Assembly (NCBI RefSeq): GCF_023499255.1
Contig: NZ_CP092183.1
Location: forward strand, 4,026,501-4,090,500
Source: Couchioplanes caeruleus
GTDB taxonomy: Bacteria > Actinomycetota > Actinomycetes > Mycobacteriales > Micromonosporaceae
Direction of reading: 5' to 3'
DNA length: 64,000 nt
In this document: piece by piece, positions 19,472-29,564 of the stretch
How positions within the stretch are numbered: the first letter of the stretch is position 1
Layout of the letters: each line of letters begins with the position of its first letter
Position numbers and translations under genes: made by a program
The notes under the pieces: generated by a model
Seen by the model: the letters and a program-made list of their open reading frames with translations, nothing else
What the model was told of the DNA's origin: nothing
Database searches by the model: none

Positions 19472-21835
19472 CTAGCGGTGGCCTCCGACAAAGCCGGGGA
19501 CCAGGAACTGCGGCTCGGCGGACGGGCGCCCGAAGTGGTAGCCCTGCGCGAGCCGGTACCCGAGACGGTACAGCTCGGCGGCCTGCTCCGCGGTCTCCAC
19601 GCCCTCGGCCACCGCGGTCAGCCCCAGGCCCGCGCTGACCTGGATGAGCGCGGTGGCGATGACCGCGTGCCGGCCGGCCATGGTGATCCCGTCGACGAAC
19701 GACTTGTCCACCTTGAGCACGTCCACCGGTACGGTCTGCAGCAGCCCGAGCGACGAGTGCCCGGTGCCGAAGTCGTCCAGGGCGATGCGGACGCCGAGGT
19801 CGTGCAGGTCCTGGACGGCCTGCACCGCCTGCCCGCCGCCGAAGACCGCGGTCTCGGTGACCTCGACGGTGAGGCGGGCGGCGCTCAGCCCGGTCTCCTC
19901 GAGCACATTGGCCACCATCCGGGCGAGGCCCGGCTCGCCGAGCTGCCGTGCCGACACGTTGACGCTGATCCGCTCGGGGGCGAGGTCGCCGTACTGGGCC
20001 CGCCACGCCACGGCCTGGGCGCAGGCGGTCCGCAGGATCCACTCGCCGAGCTCGACGATCAGGCCGTTGCGCTCGGCCGCCGGGATGAACCGCTCCGGCG
20101 GCACCAGCCCGCGTTCCGGGTGCTCCCAGCGGACCAGGGACTCGACGGCGACCGTACGGCCCGTCGGCAGCTCGACGATCGGCTGGTAGACCACGCGGAA
20201 CTGCCCCGAGTCCAGGGCGTGCCGCAGCTCCGCCCCGAGCATCGCCTGCTCGTCGGAGCGCCGGTCCAGCGCCGGCGTGTAGCGGCGGTGGCCGTCCCGG
20301 GCGGACTTGGCCGCGTACATGGCGACGTCGGCGCGGCGCAGCACCTCGTACGGGTCGGTGGTGCCCGCGCCGTCGGCGACGCCGATGCTGGCGCCGACGA
20401 GCAGCTCGTGGTCGCCCGCGTCGATGGGCCGGCGCAGCGTGTCCGCGAGCCGCCCCACGATCGCGTCGGCCTCGGCGTCGCCGGCGTCGGGCATGAGGAT
20501 CGCGAACTCGTCGCCGCCCATGCGGGCGACCAGGATGTCGCCGCGCAGCACGCTGCGCAGCCGCCCGGCCAGCACTTCCAGCAGCCGGTCGCCGACGCCG
20601 TGGCCGAAGCGGTCGTTCACGCCCTTGAAGTCGTCGAGGTCGAGCAGCGCCACCTGGGTCGGCCCGGCGGCGAGGGCGGCGCGGACGCCGTTCTCGAAAC
20701 GCCGCCGGTTCGCCAGCCCGGTGAGCTCGTCGGCCATCGCCAGGTCCTCGAGCTGGTCGGCCTGGTGCTGGACCTGCGCGACGAAGCCGGACATGCGCGC
20801 GACGACGAGCAGGAACAGCATGGCCGCGCCGGCGGCGATGGTGAGCCGGTCCACGCCGTCGCCGCCGATGCCGGGCAGGAACAGCAGGGCGGGGGCCACC
20901 AGCGAGCAGACCGCGAGCAGTGCGAGCCGGGCGCGGGTGACCCGCCCGTCGCCGGAGTGTTCGGCGACCGTACCGGCCAGGCGCATCGAGGGGTGCAGCG
21001 CGGAGGCGCCCCAGAAGACGTACGACAGCAACCAGCCGGCGTCCAGCTCCCGGCCGTCGGAGTCGGAGTAGAGCGACACCAGCGAGTACGCGATGTCCGC
21101 GCAGAGCAGCAGCAGGGCCGCGGCGCCGAGCAGCCGGATGCTGGTGGAGCGGCGGCCCGTGCCGGTGTAGAAGCGCGCCATCATCGCGATCAGCAACGCG
21201 TCGCCGGCCGGGTACGCCACCCCGATGACCCGTTCCACCGTCGAGGCGGTGGAGTCGGCCGCGATCGGGTGCATGACGAACACCCAGAAGATCAGGCCCA
21301 CACCGATGGCGACAATCGCGGCGTCGACCAGGGCCGCGACGTTGCGCCCCGGCACGCCGCGGCGGCGCATCAGCAGGTACATCCCGACGACGAACAGCGG
21401 GTACGCGCTGAGGTAGAAGATGTCGGCGGCCGACGGGTAGGGCTCCTGGTGGAGCACGTACTGGTAGTACTCCCAGATGAGGTCGCCGACGACCCAGGTG
21501 ACCTGACCCGCGGCGAACCAGTACCACATCGCGGGGCGGGCCGGGCGGTGCAGCCGGACGCCGACGACGATCAGCAGGCTGGACCCCAGCCCGATGAGGT
21601 TGTAGACGATGTTGGACGCCAGGCTCGCGTCGGGCAGCAGGTAGTAGCCGGCCGTGGCGAGGATCCCCGCCACCAGCCACCACCACCAGTACCGGTCGCG
21701 CTGCACGTCTTGCCATCGGCCGTCCGGCGGGCCAGTTGAGCCGTCGGGACGCCCGGGAGACCCTGGCCACAGCGGCGGGTACGGGGTGCGGACCGCCGAC
21801 GCGTCCGCGGCCACTGTGCCGGTGCTCACACCCAC
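19472..21835 (-). CDS. Membrane-bound GGDEF-EAL protein (c-di-GMP turnover)
   Basis: The product has 787 residues from a GTG at 21835. A proline-rich start is followed by about eight to ten transmembrane helices (residues 48-345). The GGDEF domain keeps RMGGDEFAI. The EAL domain keeps the metal and catalytic pattern: ISVNVSARQL, ALDDFGTGHSSLGLL, VLKVDKSFV and AEGVET. The namesake motif reads ESL instead of EAL, with the essential Glu retained. Both synthesis and hydrolysis of cyclic di-GMP are therefore possible. The multi-helix region may be a 7-10-helix sensor of unknown ligand. It lies 9 nt upstream of the MFS gene and is probably cotranscribed with it. Confidence 0.93.
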   Translation of the reverse strand: MGVSTGTVAADASAVRTPYPPLWPGSPGRPDGSTGPPDGRWQDVQRDRYWWWWLVAGILATAGYYLLPDASLASNIVYNLIGLGSSLLIVVGVRLHRPARPAMWYWFAAGQVTWVVGDLIWEYYQYVLHQEPYPSAADIFYLSAYPLFVVGMYLLMRRRGVPGRNVAALVDAAIVAIGVGLIFWVFVMHPIAADSTASTVERVIGVAYPAGDALLIAMMARFYTGTGRRSTSIRLLGAAALLLLCADIAYSLVSLYSDSDGRELDAGWLLSYVFWGASALHPSMRLAGTVAEHSGDGRVTRARLALLAVCSLVAPALLFLPGIGGDGVDRLTIAAGAAMLFLLVVARMSGFVAQVQHQADQLEDLAMADELTGLANRRRFENGVRAALAAGPTQVALLDLDDFKGVNDRFGHGVGDRLLEVLAGRLRSVLRGDILVARMGGDEFAILMPDAGDAEADAIVGRLADTLRRPIDAGDHELLVGASIGVADGAGTTDPYEVLRRADVAMYAAKSARDGHRRYTPALDRRSDEQAMLGAELRHALDSGQFRVVYQPIVELPTGRTVAVESLVRWEHPERGLVPPERFIPAAERNGLIVELGEWILRTACAQAVAWRAQYGDLAPERISVNVSARQLGEPGLARMVANVLEETGLSAARLTVEVTETAVFGGGQAVQAVQDLHDLGVRIALDDFGTGHSSLGLLQTVPVDVLKVDKSFVDGITMAGRHAVIATALIQVSAGLGLTAVAEGVETAEQAAELYRLGYRLAQGYHFGRPSAEPQFLVPGFVGGHR

Positions 21836-21893
21836 GGGGTTGATCGTGCCCCAGCCGTACCCCGGCCGGTCACCCGGGCGGGGTGACCGTGGA

Positions 21894-23522
21894 TCAGGCC
21901 GGCAGGGCGCGCTCGACCAGGGCGGTGGTGTCGGCGGCGGCCGGCAGCGTGCCGAACGTGTGTCCCCAGTCGCCGCCGAGCCGGGTCGCGCAGAACGCGT
22001 CCGCGACCGCCGCCGGGGCGTGCCGCACGAGCAACGCGCCCTGCAGCACGACGGCCATCCGCTCCACCACCCGGCGGGCCTGCGCCTCCAGGTCGTCGCC
22101 GGACAGCCGCGCGGCCAGCTCCGCCGCGGCCGCGTCGAGGTGCCGGTCCGCGCCCGCCGCCGCGGCCACCTCCGCCCGGAACGCCTCCAGGGCGGCCGGC
22201 TCGCGGCGCAGCGCCCGCAGCACGTCGAGGGCCTGCACGTTGCCGGAGCCCTCCCAGATCGAGTTCAGCGGGGCGTCGCGGTACAGGCGCGGCAGCCCGG
22301 AGTCCTCGACGTAGCCGTTGCCGCCCAGGCACTCCAGCGCCTCACCCACCACCGCGGGCTGGCGTTTGCACACCCAGAACTTGCCCACCGCGATCGCCAG
22401 GCGCCCGAACGCGCGCTCGGCCGCGTCGCCGCGTACGCCTCGATCGACGGCCCCGGCCAGCCGCAGGGCCAGCGCGGTCGCGGCCTCGGTCTCCACCGCC
22501 AGGTCCGCCAGGACGTTGCGCATCAGCGGTTTCGTGATCAGCGGGCCGCCGAAGGCGCAGCGGTGCCGGGCGTGGTGCACGGCCTGCACCAGCGCGGCGC
22601 GCATCCCGGACGCCGACCCGGTCACGCAGTCGAGGCGGGTCATCGCGACCATGTCGATGATCGTGCGCACGCCGTGGCCCTCGTCGCCGACCCGCCACGC
22701 CACGGTCCCGTCGAACTCCGGCTCGCTGCTGGCGTTGCTGCGGTTGCCGAGCTTGTCCTTGAGCCGCTGGATGCGGAACGTGTTGCGGGTGCCGTCGGGC
22801 AGCACGCGCGGCACGAGGAAACAGGTGAGGCCGTCCGGCGCCTGCGCGAGCACCAGGAACAGGTCGCACATCGGCGCGCTGGTGAACCACTTGTGGCCGC
22901 GCAGCCGGTAGGTGCCGTCAGCGTCCGGGGTGGCGGTGGTGGAGTTGGCGCGCACGTCGGAGCCGCCCTGCTTCTCCGTCATGCCCATGCCGGCGAGCAG
23001 CCCCCGCTTGGTCTGCGGCGTGCGCAGCCCCGGATCGTAGACGCGGCTGGTCAGCAGCGGCTCGTACGCGGCCGCGAGATCCGCGTCGTGGCGCAGCGCG
23101 GGCACCACGGCGTACGTCATCGACACCGGGCAGATGTGCCCCGCCTCGACCTGGCTCCACGTGTACAGGGCGGCGGCCCGCGCCACGTGCGCGCCCGGAC
23201 GTGGATCGGCCCACGCCGCGCCGGCCAGCCCCTCGCTCACCGCCACGTCCATCAGCCGGTGCCACGACGGGTGGAACTCGACCTCGTCGGTGCGGTGGCC
23301 GTACCGGTCGTGGGTGAGCAGCCGGGGCTCGTGGCGGTTGGCCTCGTCGGCCCAGCGCTGCGGCTCCGGCTGCCCGCCCAGCTTGCCGAGCCGGTGCAGG
23401 TCGTCGGCGGCCCAGCCGGCGCCCTCGCGGTCGACGGCGTCCAGCAGGGCGGCATCGGCGGCGATGTCGTGCCCGGTCAGCGGCGGCGGCTGGTTCACGA
23501 CCTCATGGGTGGACGCGCTCAC
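21894..23522 (-). CDS. AidB-like acyl-CoA dehydrogenase
   Basis: The product has 542 residues from GTG 23522. The acyl-CoA dehydrogenase fold is evident. GMGMTEKQGGSDVRANSTTA and YRLRGHKWFTSAPMCDLFLV are the marks of the AidB branch, and NSIWEGSGNVQALDVLRAL lies near the C-terminus. AidB proteins bind FAD and DNA and are induced by alkylating agents in Escherichia coli, though their reaction is unsettled. The start overlaps the stop of the alpha/beta hydrolase gene as GTGA, so that gene precedes it in one operon. No ada or alkA gene is nearby. Confidence 0.9.
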   Translation of the reverse strand: MSASTHEVVNQPPPLTGHDIAADAALLDAVDREGAGWAADDLHRLGKLGGQPEPQRWADEANRHEPRLLTHDRYGHRTDEVEFHPSWHRLMDVAVSEGLAGAAWADPRPGAHVARAAALYTWSQVEAGHICPVSMTYAVVPALRHDADLAAAYEPLLTSRVYDPGLRTPQTKRGLLAGMGMTEKQGGSDVRANSTTATPDADGTYRLRGHKWFTSAPMCDLFLVLAQAPDGLTCFLVPRVLPDGTRNTFRIQRLKDKLGNRSNASSEPEFDGTVAWRVGDEGHGVRTIIDMVAMTRLDCVTGSASGMRAALVQAVHHARHRCAFGGPLITKPLMRNVLADLAVETEAATALALRLAGAVDRGVRGDAAERAFGRLAIAVGKFWVCKRQPAVVGEALECLGGNGYVEDSGLPRLYRDAPLNSIWEGSGNVQALDVLRALRREPAALEAFRAEVAAAAGADRHLDAAAAELAARLSGDDLEAQARRVVERMAVVLQGALLVRHAPAAVADAFCATRLGGDWGHTFGTLPAAADTTALVERALPA

Positions 23523-24211
23523 GCGACCAATCTAGCCCCGAGCCGCCCGATGGCCGCGGCCACGGCGTCGGGGTCGACGACCTGGTGCAGATGGGCGCCG
23601 GGGACGACCTCGACCGGCCACCCGCGGGCGGCGGCGTCCGCGGCGTCCGCGGCGTACGGCTCACTGAACTGCACGTACGCGCACGGGCGCCGGTCCCACC
23701 CGGCCGGCGTGGGCAGGCGCTGCTCGTAGTACGCCAGCGGGAGCCGGGGCTGCTCGTCCTCGATGAGCTCGCGGGTCGCGGCGTCGGCGAACATCGGCGC
23801 GACGTCGGCCTCGTCGAACCAGTGCGTCCACGGCGGCAGCCGGCCGTCCCCGCCGACCCGCTCCCGCAGGAACGCGAGGCCGTCGGCGTCGGCCACCGGG
23901 CTCGGCCCGTCCCGCGCGGGCAGCGACGCGTCCACGAACACCACGGCTGCGACCGGCCTCGGCGCGCCCGCGACGATCGCCGGCAGGAACAGCCCCGCGT
24001 TGCTGTGCGGTACCAGCACGACCGGGGCGTCCGCAGGCGCCTCAGCGATCGCCGCGCCGACGAGCTCGGCCGCCGCCGGCCAGAACGGCGGTCCGGCGTC
24101 CGCGACGCCGGTCAGCGACGGTACGAGCGAGCCGGGCAGCCGGTCCGCGACGGCGGTCCACGTCGACGGGCCCACCGAGGGGCTGTGCACGAGTACGAAG
24201 ACGGCATCCAC
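23519..24211 (-). CDS. Alpha/beta hydrolase
   Basis: The product has 230 residues from ATG 24211. It opens with FVLVHSPSVGPSTWTAVADRL. The nucleophile elbow reads VPHSNAG, with Ser in place but Pro-His replacing the first Gly-x of the usual GxSxG. AAVVFVDASLPAR contains the acid strand, and the last His is likely in GAHLHQVVDP. The fold is clear; the substrate is not. It overlaps the following aidB-like gene by 4 nt, so the two are translated together. Confidence 0.82.
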   Translation of the reverse strand: MDAVFVLVHSPSVGPSTWTAVADRLPGSLVPSLTGVADAGPPFWPAAAELVGAAIAEAPADAPVVLVPHSNAGLFLPAIVAGAPRPVAAVVFVDASLPARDGPSPVADADGLAFLRERVGGDGRLPPWTHWFDEADVAPMFADAATRELIEDEQPRLPLAYYEQRLPTPAGWDRRPCAYVQFSEPYAADAADAAARGWPVEVVPGAHLHQVVDPDAVAAAIGRLGARLVA

Positions 24212-24251
24212 GGTCCGACCCTGCCGGACCGGGCGCGGCCCGGCAAGAGCG

Positions 24252-26933
24252 TCACACCCGGGGCCTCAGCAGGGTGATGCGGGAGGCGCCCAGCTCGGTC
24301 ACGTACAGGTTGCCGGTGGCGGTGTCCTCGGTGACGTCGAGCGGCTGGCTGAAGCCGGTGAACCCGGTGATGCCGGTGGTCCGGTTGCTCAGCCGGCCGT
24401 CGGGCGCCACGTCGAAGGTCTCGATGTCCTGGCCGGAGGAGTAGCGCACGACCAGGAGCTTGCCGTCGAGCGCGCCGCCGCGGTACTCGATCGCGCCGTC
24501 CGCCGAGGCGTGCAGGCCCGCGTCGTACGTGCCGGCGAGGTCGAAGTCCGGGTCCGGGGCGGTGCCGTCCGGGTACGCGGCGACCTCGAACGGGTCCGTG
24601 CCGGTCGTGGGGTTGCCGCCGGCCAGCACCCACTCGCAGCGCAGCGGGTCGGGGTGGCCGTAGTAGCGCCCCGGCCGCACGTCGAACACGTAGTCCGTCT
24701 CGGCCGCCGGTACGCCGGTCAGCCCCGCAACCGCCGGCCCGGTGTAGCCGCGGCGCGCGCACGAGGCCGGCAGCGTGGCCGGGGTGGCGGGGGTGTTCCC
24801 GCCCGCCGCCGAGCCGTTCGTGGGGGCGTACAGGTGGCCGTTGCGGTGCCAGACCAGGTCGTAGGCGTTGCGGACCCCGGTGGCGTGGATCGTCAGCGGC
24901 GCCCCGGGCGCGTACGGGTCGTACGTGCCGCCCCCGTCCGCGGTCCGCACGTCCAGCGGCGCCGAGCCCAGCCGGGTGGTGTCCAGGCGCAGCACCGCCG
25001 CGCTCAGCAGCCGCTCCGGCCGGTCTCCCCACGTCGAGTCGGCCGCGCCCATCGCGTTGTTGGCGCCCTGGGAGGCGTACAGGGCGCCGTCCGGGCCGAA
25101 GGCCAGCGAGTTGGTCTCGTGGTCCTTCACCGACCGCGGCAGCCCGACGACCATCGGCGTGTACGTGCCCAGGTTCGTCCCGCTCAGCCGCCCGATCCGC
25201 CCGGACCAGTCGGGCACGTCGAGCGGGCCCACGTACTGGTAGTTGTCGGTGACCCACAGCGCGCCGGACGGGTCGAACGCCATGCCGATGACCGTGCGGG
25301 CCGGTGCGCCGGGCAGCCCGAGCGCGGCGGCGTTGTCGCGGACGGCGGTGATCACCGTGGCCGTGCCCAGGGTGCCGTCGGCGTTGATCGGGAAGCGGAG
25401 GATGCGGCCGTCGAGGGTGCCCGCGTACAGCCGCCCGTCGGGGCCCTTGACCACCGTCGTGAAGGACGCGCCGGTCGCGACGCCGGTTACCTTGTCGAAG
25501 GCGGCCGGTCCGCCGGTCCCGCCGCCGGAGCCGGTGGTGAAGACGATCGAGTACGGCTGGAACGCGCGCCCGGTCACGTCGTGCACCCCGGACGTCAGGG
25601 TGAACCGGTACGCGGTGTTCGCCGCCAGCGGCGAGGTGGGGGACAGGTTGACCACGTCCCCGCCGCCACTGGTGATCACGTGTGCCGGTACGGCGGCCCC
25701 GTCGGAGACCCGGGTGAGCGTCACCGTGGAGCTGGTGAGCGTGGCCTGGTCGACGCCGCCGCCGGGAAGCACGAGGTCCTCCACGACGCTGGTGGTGGGC
25801 GGGACGCCGGTCGCGCCGTTCGCCGGGGTGCTCGTGCGGACGGCGGGCGCCGCGGGGCCCGGGACGCTCGCGATGTCGGCGTGGTCGAGCTTGGTGTTGG
25901 TGCCCCCGGCGGCGCTGAGCGTGAGCCGCCCGTCGGTGACCGTGACCGTACGGGTCACCGTCGCGTGCTTGACCGAGGCGGTCGGCACGAACGCCGCCAC
26001 CGCGTTCTGGTCCTCGATGCTCAGCCAGTGGCTGCTGTTCACGGCGGTACCGGCGTCACCTACCGCGACCGTGACCGTGTACGCGCCCGGAGGCACCGCG
26101 ACCTCCCACGAACCCGGTGTGGTGACGCCCGCCGAGCCGCTGGGCAGTTGCATGTGGACGAACGTCGCGAGCCGCACGTCGGGCTCGGCCGCCGCGGGGT
26201 TCCGGTTGCGCCCGTTGCCGGCCAGGCTCAGCGGCGTCGACGTGCCGGGCCGGACCCAGCCGTACCCGCGCGTGTCGGCGTACGCCTCGCCCGAGTCGCG
26301 GAGGTAGCCCGAGGGTGGCGCGGTCGCGGCGTCGGAGAAGTTGACCTTCAGCGCGGCCGGGCTGATCTCGAGGTAGTCGAGCTTGGTGTTGCTGCCGCCG
26401 ATCGCGTCCACGGTCAGCCGGCCGTCGCTCACCGGCACGGTCACCGTCGCCGTGCGGTACTCCGCGGCCGCCGTCGAGACGAAGCCGGCGATCGCGGTGA
26501 CGCCCTCCACGCGTACGGTGTGTGAGCTGTCGTACGCCGGCTGGTCACCGACCGCGACCGTGACCTGGTAGATGCCGGCCGGCAGCGCGTACTCCCAGGC
26601 GCCCGGGGCGGGCACGCCGTTGCTGCCGCCGGTGTCGCCGTACTGCATGTGGATCATCGTGTTCAGCCGCGGGTCGATGCCGGCCCGCGCCCGGTCGCGG
26701 GTGTTGCGGGTCAGGTCGAGCGGCGTCTGCGTACCCTGCGCCACCCACCCGGACCCGCGCGCCGGGTCGTACGCCTGCCCGGTGTCGGCGACGTACCCGG
26801 CCGGGACCGCGGAGCCGGCCGGCTGGAAGTTCACCCTCGCCACGGGCGGCCCGGCGGCCTGCGCGGGCGCCGCGGCCACGAACGGCGCGGCGAGGACGGT
26901 CACGGCCACGATCCACAGACGACGGTTCCCCAT
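24252..26933 (-). CDS. Large secreted protein: two malectin-like domains, Ig-like domain, NHL/GSDH-type beta-propeller
   Basis: The product has 893 residues from ATG 26933. A signal peptide ends near APAQA. Two homologous modules follow: VNFQPAGSAVPAGYVADTG and then VNFSDAATAPPSGYLRDSG about 165 residues later. Each ends in DGRLT and SNTKLDYLEI or TNTKLDHADI, like malectin-type carbohydrate-binding units. An Ig-like segment (TSTPANGATGVPPTTSV to YSIVFTTG) leads to a C-terminal propeller of about 400 residues (LYAGTLDGRILRF, LWVTDNYQY, LAFGPDGALYASQG, NLYVTELGASRITLLRP). The propeller resembles glucose/sorbosone dehydrogenase or NHL repeats. A role in binding or oxidising extracellular polysaccharide is inferred from context only. 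Confidence 0.8.
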   Translation of the reverse strand: MGNRRLWIVAVTVLAAPFVAAAPAQAAGPPVARVNFQPAGSAVPAGYVADTGQAYDPARGSGWVAQGTQTPLDLTRNTRDRARAGIDPRLNTMIHMQYGDTGGSNGVPAPGAWEYALPAGIYQVTVAVGDQPAYDSSHTVRVEGVTAIAGFVSTAAAEYRTATVTVPVSDGRLTVDAIGGSNTKLDYLEISPAALKVNFSDAATAPPSGYLRDSGEAYADTRGYGWVRPGTSTPLSLAGNGRNRNPAAAEPDVRLATFVHMQLPSGSAGVTTPGSWEVAVPPGAYTVTVAVGDAGTAVNSSHWLSIEDQNAVAAFVPTASVKHATVTRTVTVTDGRLTLSAAGGTNTKLDHADIASVPGPAAPAVRTSTPANGATGVPPTTSVVEDLVLPGGGVDQATLTSSTVTLTRVSDGAAVPAHVITSGGGDVVNLSPTSPLAANTAYRFTLTSGVHDVTGRAFQPYSIVFTTGSGGGTGGPAAFDKVTGVATGASFTTVVKGPDGRLYAGTLDGRILRFPINADGTLGTATVITAVRDNAAALGLPGAPARTVIGMAFDPSGALWVTDNYQYVGPLDVPDWSGRIGRLSGTNLGTYTPMVVGLPRSVKDHETNSLAFGPDGALYASQGANNAMGAADSTWGDRPERLLSAAVLRLDTTRLGSAPLDVRTADGGGTYDPYAPGAPLTIHATGVRNAYDLVWHRNGHLYAPTNGSAAGGNTPATPATLPASCARRGYTGPAVAGLTGVPAAETDYVFDVRPGRYYGHPDPLRCEWVLAGGNPTTGTDPFEVAAYPDGTAPDPDFDLAGTYDAGLHASADGAIEYRGGALDGKLLVVRYSSGQDIETFDVAPDGRLSNRTTGITGFTGFSQPLDVTEDTATGNLYVTELGASRITLLRPRV

Positions 26934-27230
26934 CGGGCCATGCGAGCACGCGGGCGGCGCGGCCCGGCTGTCGGAAAGTGGCGAGGGCCGTCCGGCCAGG
27001 TCAGTGCCGTGGTCGTTTCGTCATTTCCGGGGCGATCAGCGGGAACGGGTCAGCCGCCGAAAGCGGGAATCAGCGGTGGCGGCGGGGCGATCGCGGACAA
27101 ATTCCGGCCGTGCGCACGGCGCGTGCCGGGGCATCGGTGAAGGATCGCGGTGGTGGTCTACGACGCGCGCGGACGGCCCAGGGCGACGACTGTGGGCGGC
27201 GCCCGGACGCCACGGTTCGTTTCGTAGGTG
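26934..27230. other. Gene-free upstream region
   Basis: About 300 bases lie between the divergent starts of the propeller protein and the GH9 cellulase. A short plus-strand frame (26978-27244) has Arg-rich, biased composition, no ribosome site and no recognisable fold, so it is not called. The section nearer GH9 contains the promoter and operator listed separately. Confidence 0.5.
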
Positions 27231-27259
27231 TTGACAGTGTGTGACCTGCGCATCAACAT
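27231..27259 (+). promoter_or_regulatory. Candidate promoter of the GH9 cellulase gene
   Basis: A consensus TTGACA at 27231-27236 is followed after 17 nt by CAACAT at 27254-27259, a weaker -10. The expected start of transcription near 27266 would place the CelR-type operator just downstream of it. The geometry repeats that of the GH6 gene. Confidence 0.5.
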
Positions 27260-27274
27260 GTGTCCATCCGCCTA

Positions 27275-27288
27275 TGGAAGCGCTCCCA
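27275..27288. promoter_or_regulatory. CelR/CebR-type operator, one mismatch
   Basis: TGGAAGCGCTCCCA differs at one base from the perfect palindrome found before the GH6 gene. It abuts the ribosome-binding site aaggag (27288-27293) of the GH9 gene, 13 bp ahead of its start codon. Joint control of both cellulases by one cellobiose-responsive LacI-family repressor is the simple reading. Confidence 0.85.
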
Positions 27289-27301
27289 AGGAGACTTGTC
27301 C

Positions 27302-29521
27302 GTGATACGTGCTCTAGGCGCCGCCGCGGTTCTCGCGGCGGCCTTCACCGTGGCGCCCTCCGCGCCCGCTCTCGCCGACGAGGTGGAGCAGGTGGTCAAC
27401 GGGGGGTTCAGCACCGGCACCGACCCGTGGTGGGCCACCCCCAACCCGCTCACCCTGACTGACGGGCAGGGGTGCACCGAGGTCCACGGCGGCACCCAGA
27501 ACAAGTGGGACGTCATCGTCGGGCAGAACGACATCGACCTCGTCGAGGGGGAGAACTACCGGTTCTCGTTCCGGGCCTCCGGCACTCCCGAGGGTCACGT
27601 CGCCCGGGCCGTCGTGGGGCTCGCCGTCGACCCGTACACCACGTACTTCGAGTCGTCGCCCGCCCTGACCGCCGCGGGTGACACGTACTCGTTCACGTTC
27701 GCCGCGCCGGCGACGACGAACCAGGCGCAGGTGGCTTTCCAGGTCGGCGGCAGCGCCGACCCGTGGACCTTCTGCGTCGACGACGTCTCCCTGCTCGGTG
27801 GCGTCCCGCCCGAGGTGTACGTCCCCGACACCGGCCCGCGGGTGCGGGTGAACCAGGTCGGCTACCTGCCCGGCGGCCCGAAGCGCGCCACGCTCGTCAC
27901 CGACGCGACGACCGCCCTGCCGTGGCAGCTCAAGAACGCCGCCGGTGCTGTCGTGGCCCGGGGCACCAGCACGCCGCGCGGGGTCGACGCGTCCTCCGGG
28001 CAGAACGTGCACACCATCGACTTCAGCGGCTACCGCAAGGCCGGCACCGGCTTCACGCTGGTCGCCGACGGCGAGACCAGCCGGCCGTTCGACCTGGGCG
28101 GCAAGGCGTACGAGCAGCTGCGCGCCGACTCGCTGAAGTTCTACTACACCCAGCGCAGCGGCATCGAGATCCGCGAGGACCTGCGGCCCGGGTACGCCCG
28201 TCCCGCCGGCCACGTCGACGTGCCCCCGAACCAGGGCGACGGGAACGTGCCCTGCCAGGCCGGCGTCTGCGACTACCGCCTCGACGTCACCGGCGGCTGG
28301 TACGACGCCGGCGACCACGGCAAGTACGTCGTCAACGGCGGCATCTCCACCTGGGAGATCCTCAGCGAGTACGAGCGCAGCCTGCGTACCCGCAGCGCCA
28401 CGCCGCAGCTCGCCATCCCGGAGAGCGGCAACCGGGTCCCGGACATCCTCGACGAGGCCCGCTGGGAGCTGGAGTTCCTGCTGAAGATGCAGGTGCCGGC
28501 CGGGCAGCCGCTCGCCGGCATGGTCCACCACAAGATCCACGACCAGAACTGGACCGGCCTGCCGCTGCTGCCGCACCAGGACCCGCAGCCGCGTGAGCTG
28601 CACCCCGTCTCGACCGCCGCGACGCTGAACCTGGCCGCCACCGCGGCGCAGGCGGCCCGGCTCTACCACCGTTACGACCCCGCCTTCGCGGCCAAGGCGC
28701 TGGCCGCCGCGAAGACCGCGTACGCCGCGGCGGTCGCGAACCCGGCCCGCTACGCCCCGGCCTCGGACGGCACCGGCGGTGGCGCGTACAACGACGACAA
28801 GGTCGACGACGACTTCTACTGGGCCGCCGCCGAGCTGTACCTGACCACGGGCGCCAAGCAGTACGCCGACGCGGTGCTCGCCTCGCCGGTGCACACCGCG
28901 GACATCTTCGGCTCCGGCGCGTTCGACTGGGGCAACACCGCGGCCGCCGGCCGCCTGGACCTCGCCGTCGTGCCGAACAAGCTGCCGGGCCTGGCCCAGG
29001 TACGCGCCTCGGTGGTGGCCGGCGCGGACAAGTACCTGGCCATCCAGCGGGCCCACGCGTACGGCGTCCCGTACGCGCCCGCCAACAACATGTGGGACTG
29101 GGGCTCGAACAGCGCGATCCTGAACAACATGGTGGTGCTCGCCTCGGCGTACGACCTGACCGGGCGCACGGCGTACCGCGACGGCGTGCTCGAGGGCATG
29201 GACTACGTGCTGGGCCGCAACGCGCTCAACCAGTCGTACGTGACCGGCTACGGCGAGGTCAGCTCGCACAACCAGCACAGCCGCTGGTACGCCCACGAGC
29301 TCGACCCGGCCCTGCCCAACCCGCCCAAGGGCTCGCTCGCGGGCGGCGCGAACTCGTCCATCCAGGACCCGTACGCGCAGAGCAAGCTGACCGGCTGCAT
29401 CGGCCAGTTCTGCTACATCGACGACATCCAGTCCTGGTCGACGAACGAGATCGCCATCAACTGGAACTCGGCGCTGGCCTGGAACGCGGCGTTCGTGGCC
29501 TCGGTGGCGGACCGCCGCTGA
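27302..29521 (+). CDS. Secreted GH9 cellulase with N-terminal CBM4/9 and Ig-like domain
   Basis: GTG 27302, 8 nt after aaggag, gives 739 residues. A signal peptide ends near APALA (about 24). Residues 27-165 form a CBM4/9-type binding module ([18 protein letters not shown]). An Ig-like CelD_N domain ([20 protein letters not shown]) follows near 180-260. The GH9 barrel carries [13 protein letters not shown] with Asp335 and Asp338, [10 protein letters not shown], and the general acid Glu716 in [12 protein letters not shown]. This order is that of theme-D GH9 enzymes (CBM4-Ig-GH9). It should act on crystalline or amorphous cellulose together with the GH6 enzyme and the LPMO in this window. Confidence 0.95.
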   Translation: MIRALGAAAVLAAAFTVAPSAPALADEVEQVVNGGFSTGTDPWWATPNPLTLTDGQGCTEVHGGTQNKWDVIVGQNDIDLVEGENYRFSFRASGTPEGHVARAVVGLAVDPYTTYFESSPALTAAGDTYSFTFAAPATTNQAQVAFQVGGSADPWTFCVDDVSLLGGVPPEVYVPDTGPRVRVNQVGYLPGGPKRATLVTDATTALPWQLKNAAGAVVARGTSTPRGVDASSGQNVHTIDFSGYRKAGTGFTLVADGETSRPFDLGGKAYEQLRADSLKFYYTQRSGIEIREDLRPGYARPAGHVDVPPNQGDGNVPCQAGVCDYRLDVTGGWYDAGDHGKYVVNGGISTWEILSEYERSLRTRSATPQLAIPESGNRVPDILDEARWELEFLLKMQVPAGQPLAGMVHHKIHDQNWTGLPLLPHQDPQPRELHPVSTAATLNLAATAAQAARLYHRYDPAFAAKALAAAKTAYAAAVANPARYAPASDGTGGGAYNDDKVDDDFYWAAAELYLTTGAKQYADAVLASPVHTADIFGSGAFDWGNTAAAGRLDLAVVPNKLPGLAQVRASVVAGADKYLAIQRAHAYGVPYAPANNMWDWGSNSAILNNMVVLASAYDLTGRTAYRDGVLEGMDYVLGRNALNQSYVTGYGEVSSHNQHSRWYAHELDPALPNPPKGSLAGGANSSIQDPYAQSKLTGCIGQFCYIDDIQSWSTNEIAINWNSALAWNAAFVASVADRR

Positions 29522-29528
29522 GCCCGAC

Positions 29529-29558
29529 CCGGCGCCGGGGCGAGAGTCCCGGCGCCGG
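29529..29558 (+). terminator. Terminator after the GH9 gene
   Basis: An 11-bp perfect stem, ccggcgccggg and its complement, with an 8-nt loop, begins 7 nt after the stop codon. Confidence 0.8.
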
Positions 29559-29564
29559 AGTCCG

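Noticed and set aside
17799..21770. Minus-strand frame of about 1300 codons across the MFS and GGDEF-EAL genes
   Set aside because: The frame is offset from the true genes and Arg/Pro-rich. The GGDEF, EAL and MFS motifs are all in the other frame.
26978..27244. 88-codon plus-strand gene upstream of GH9
   Set aside because: It is Arg-rich and unstructured, has no ribosome site and overlaps the promoter of the GH9 gene.
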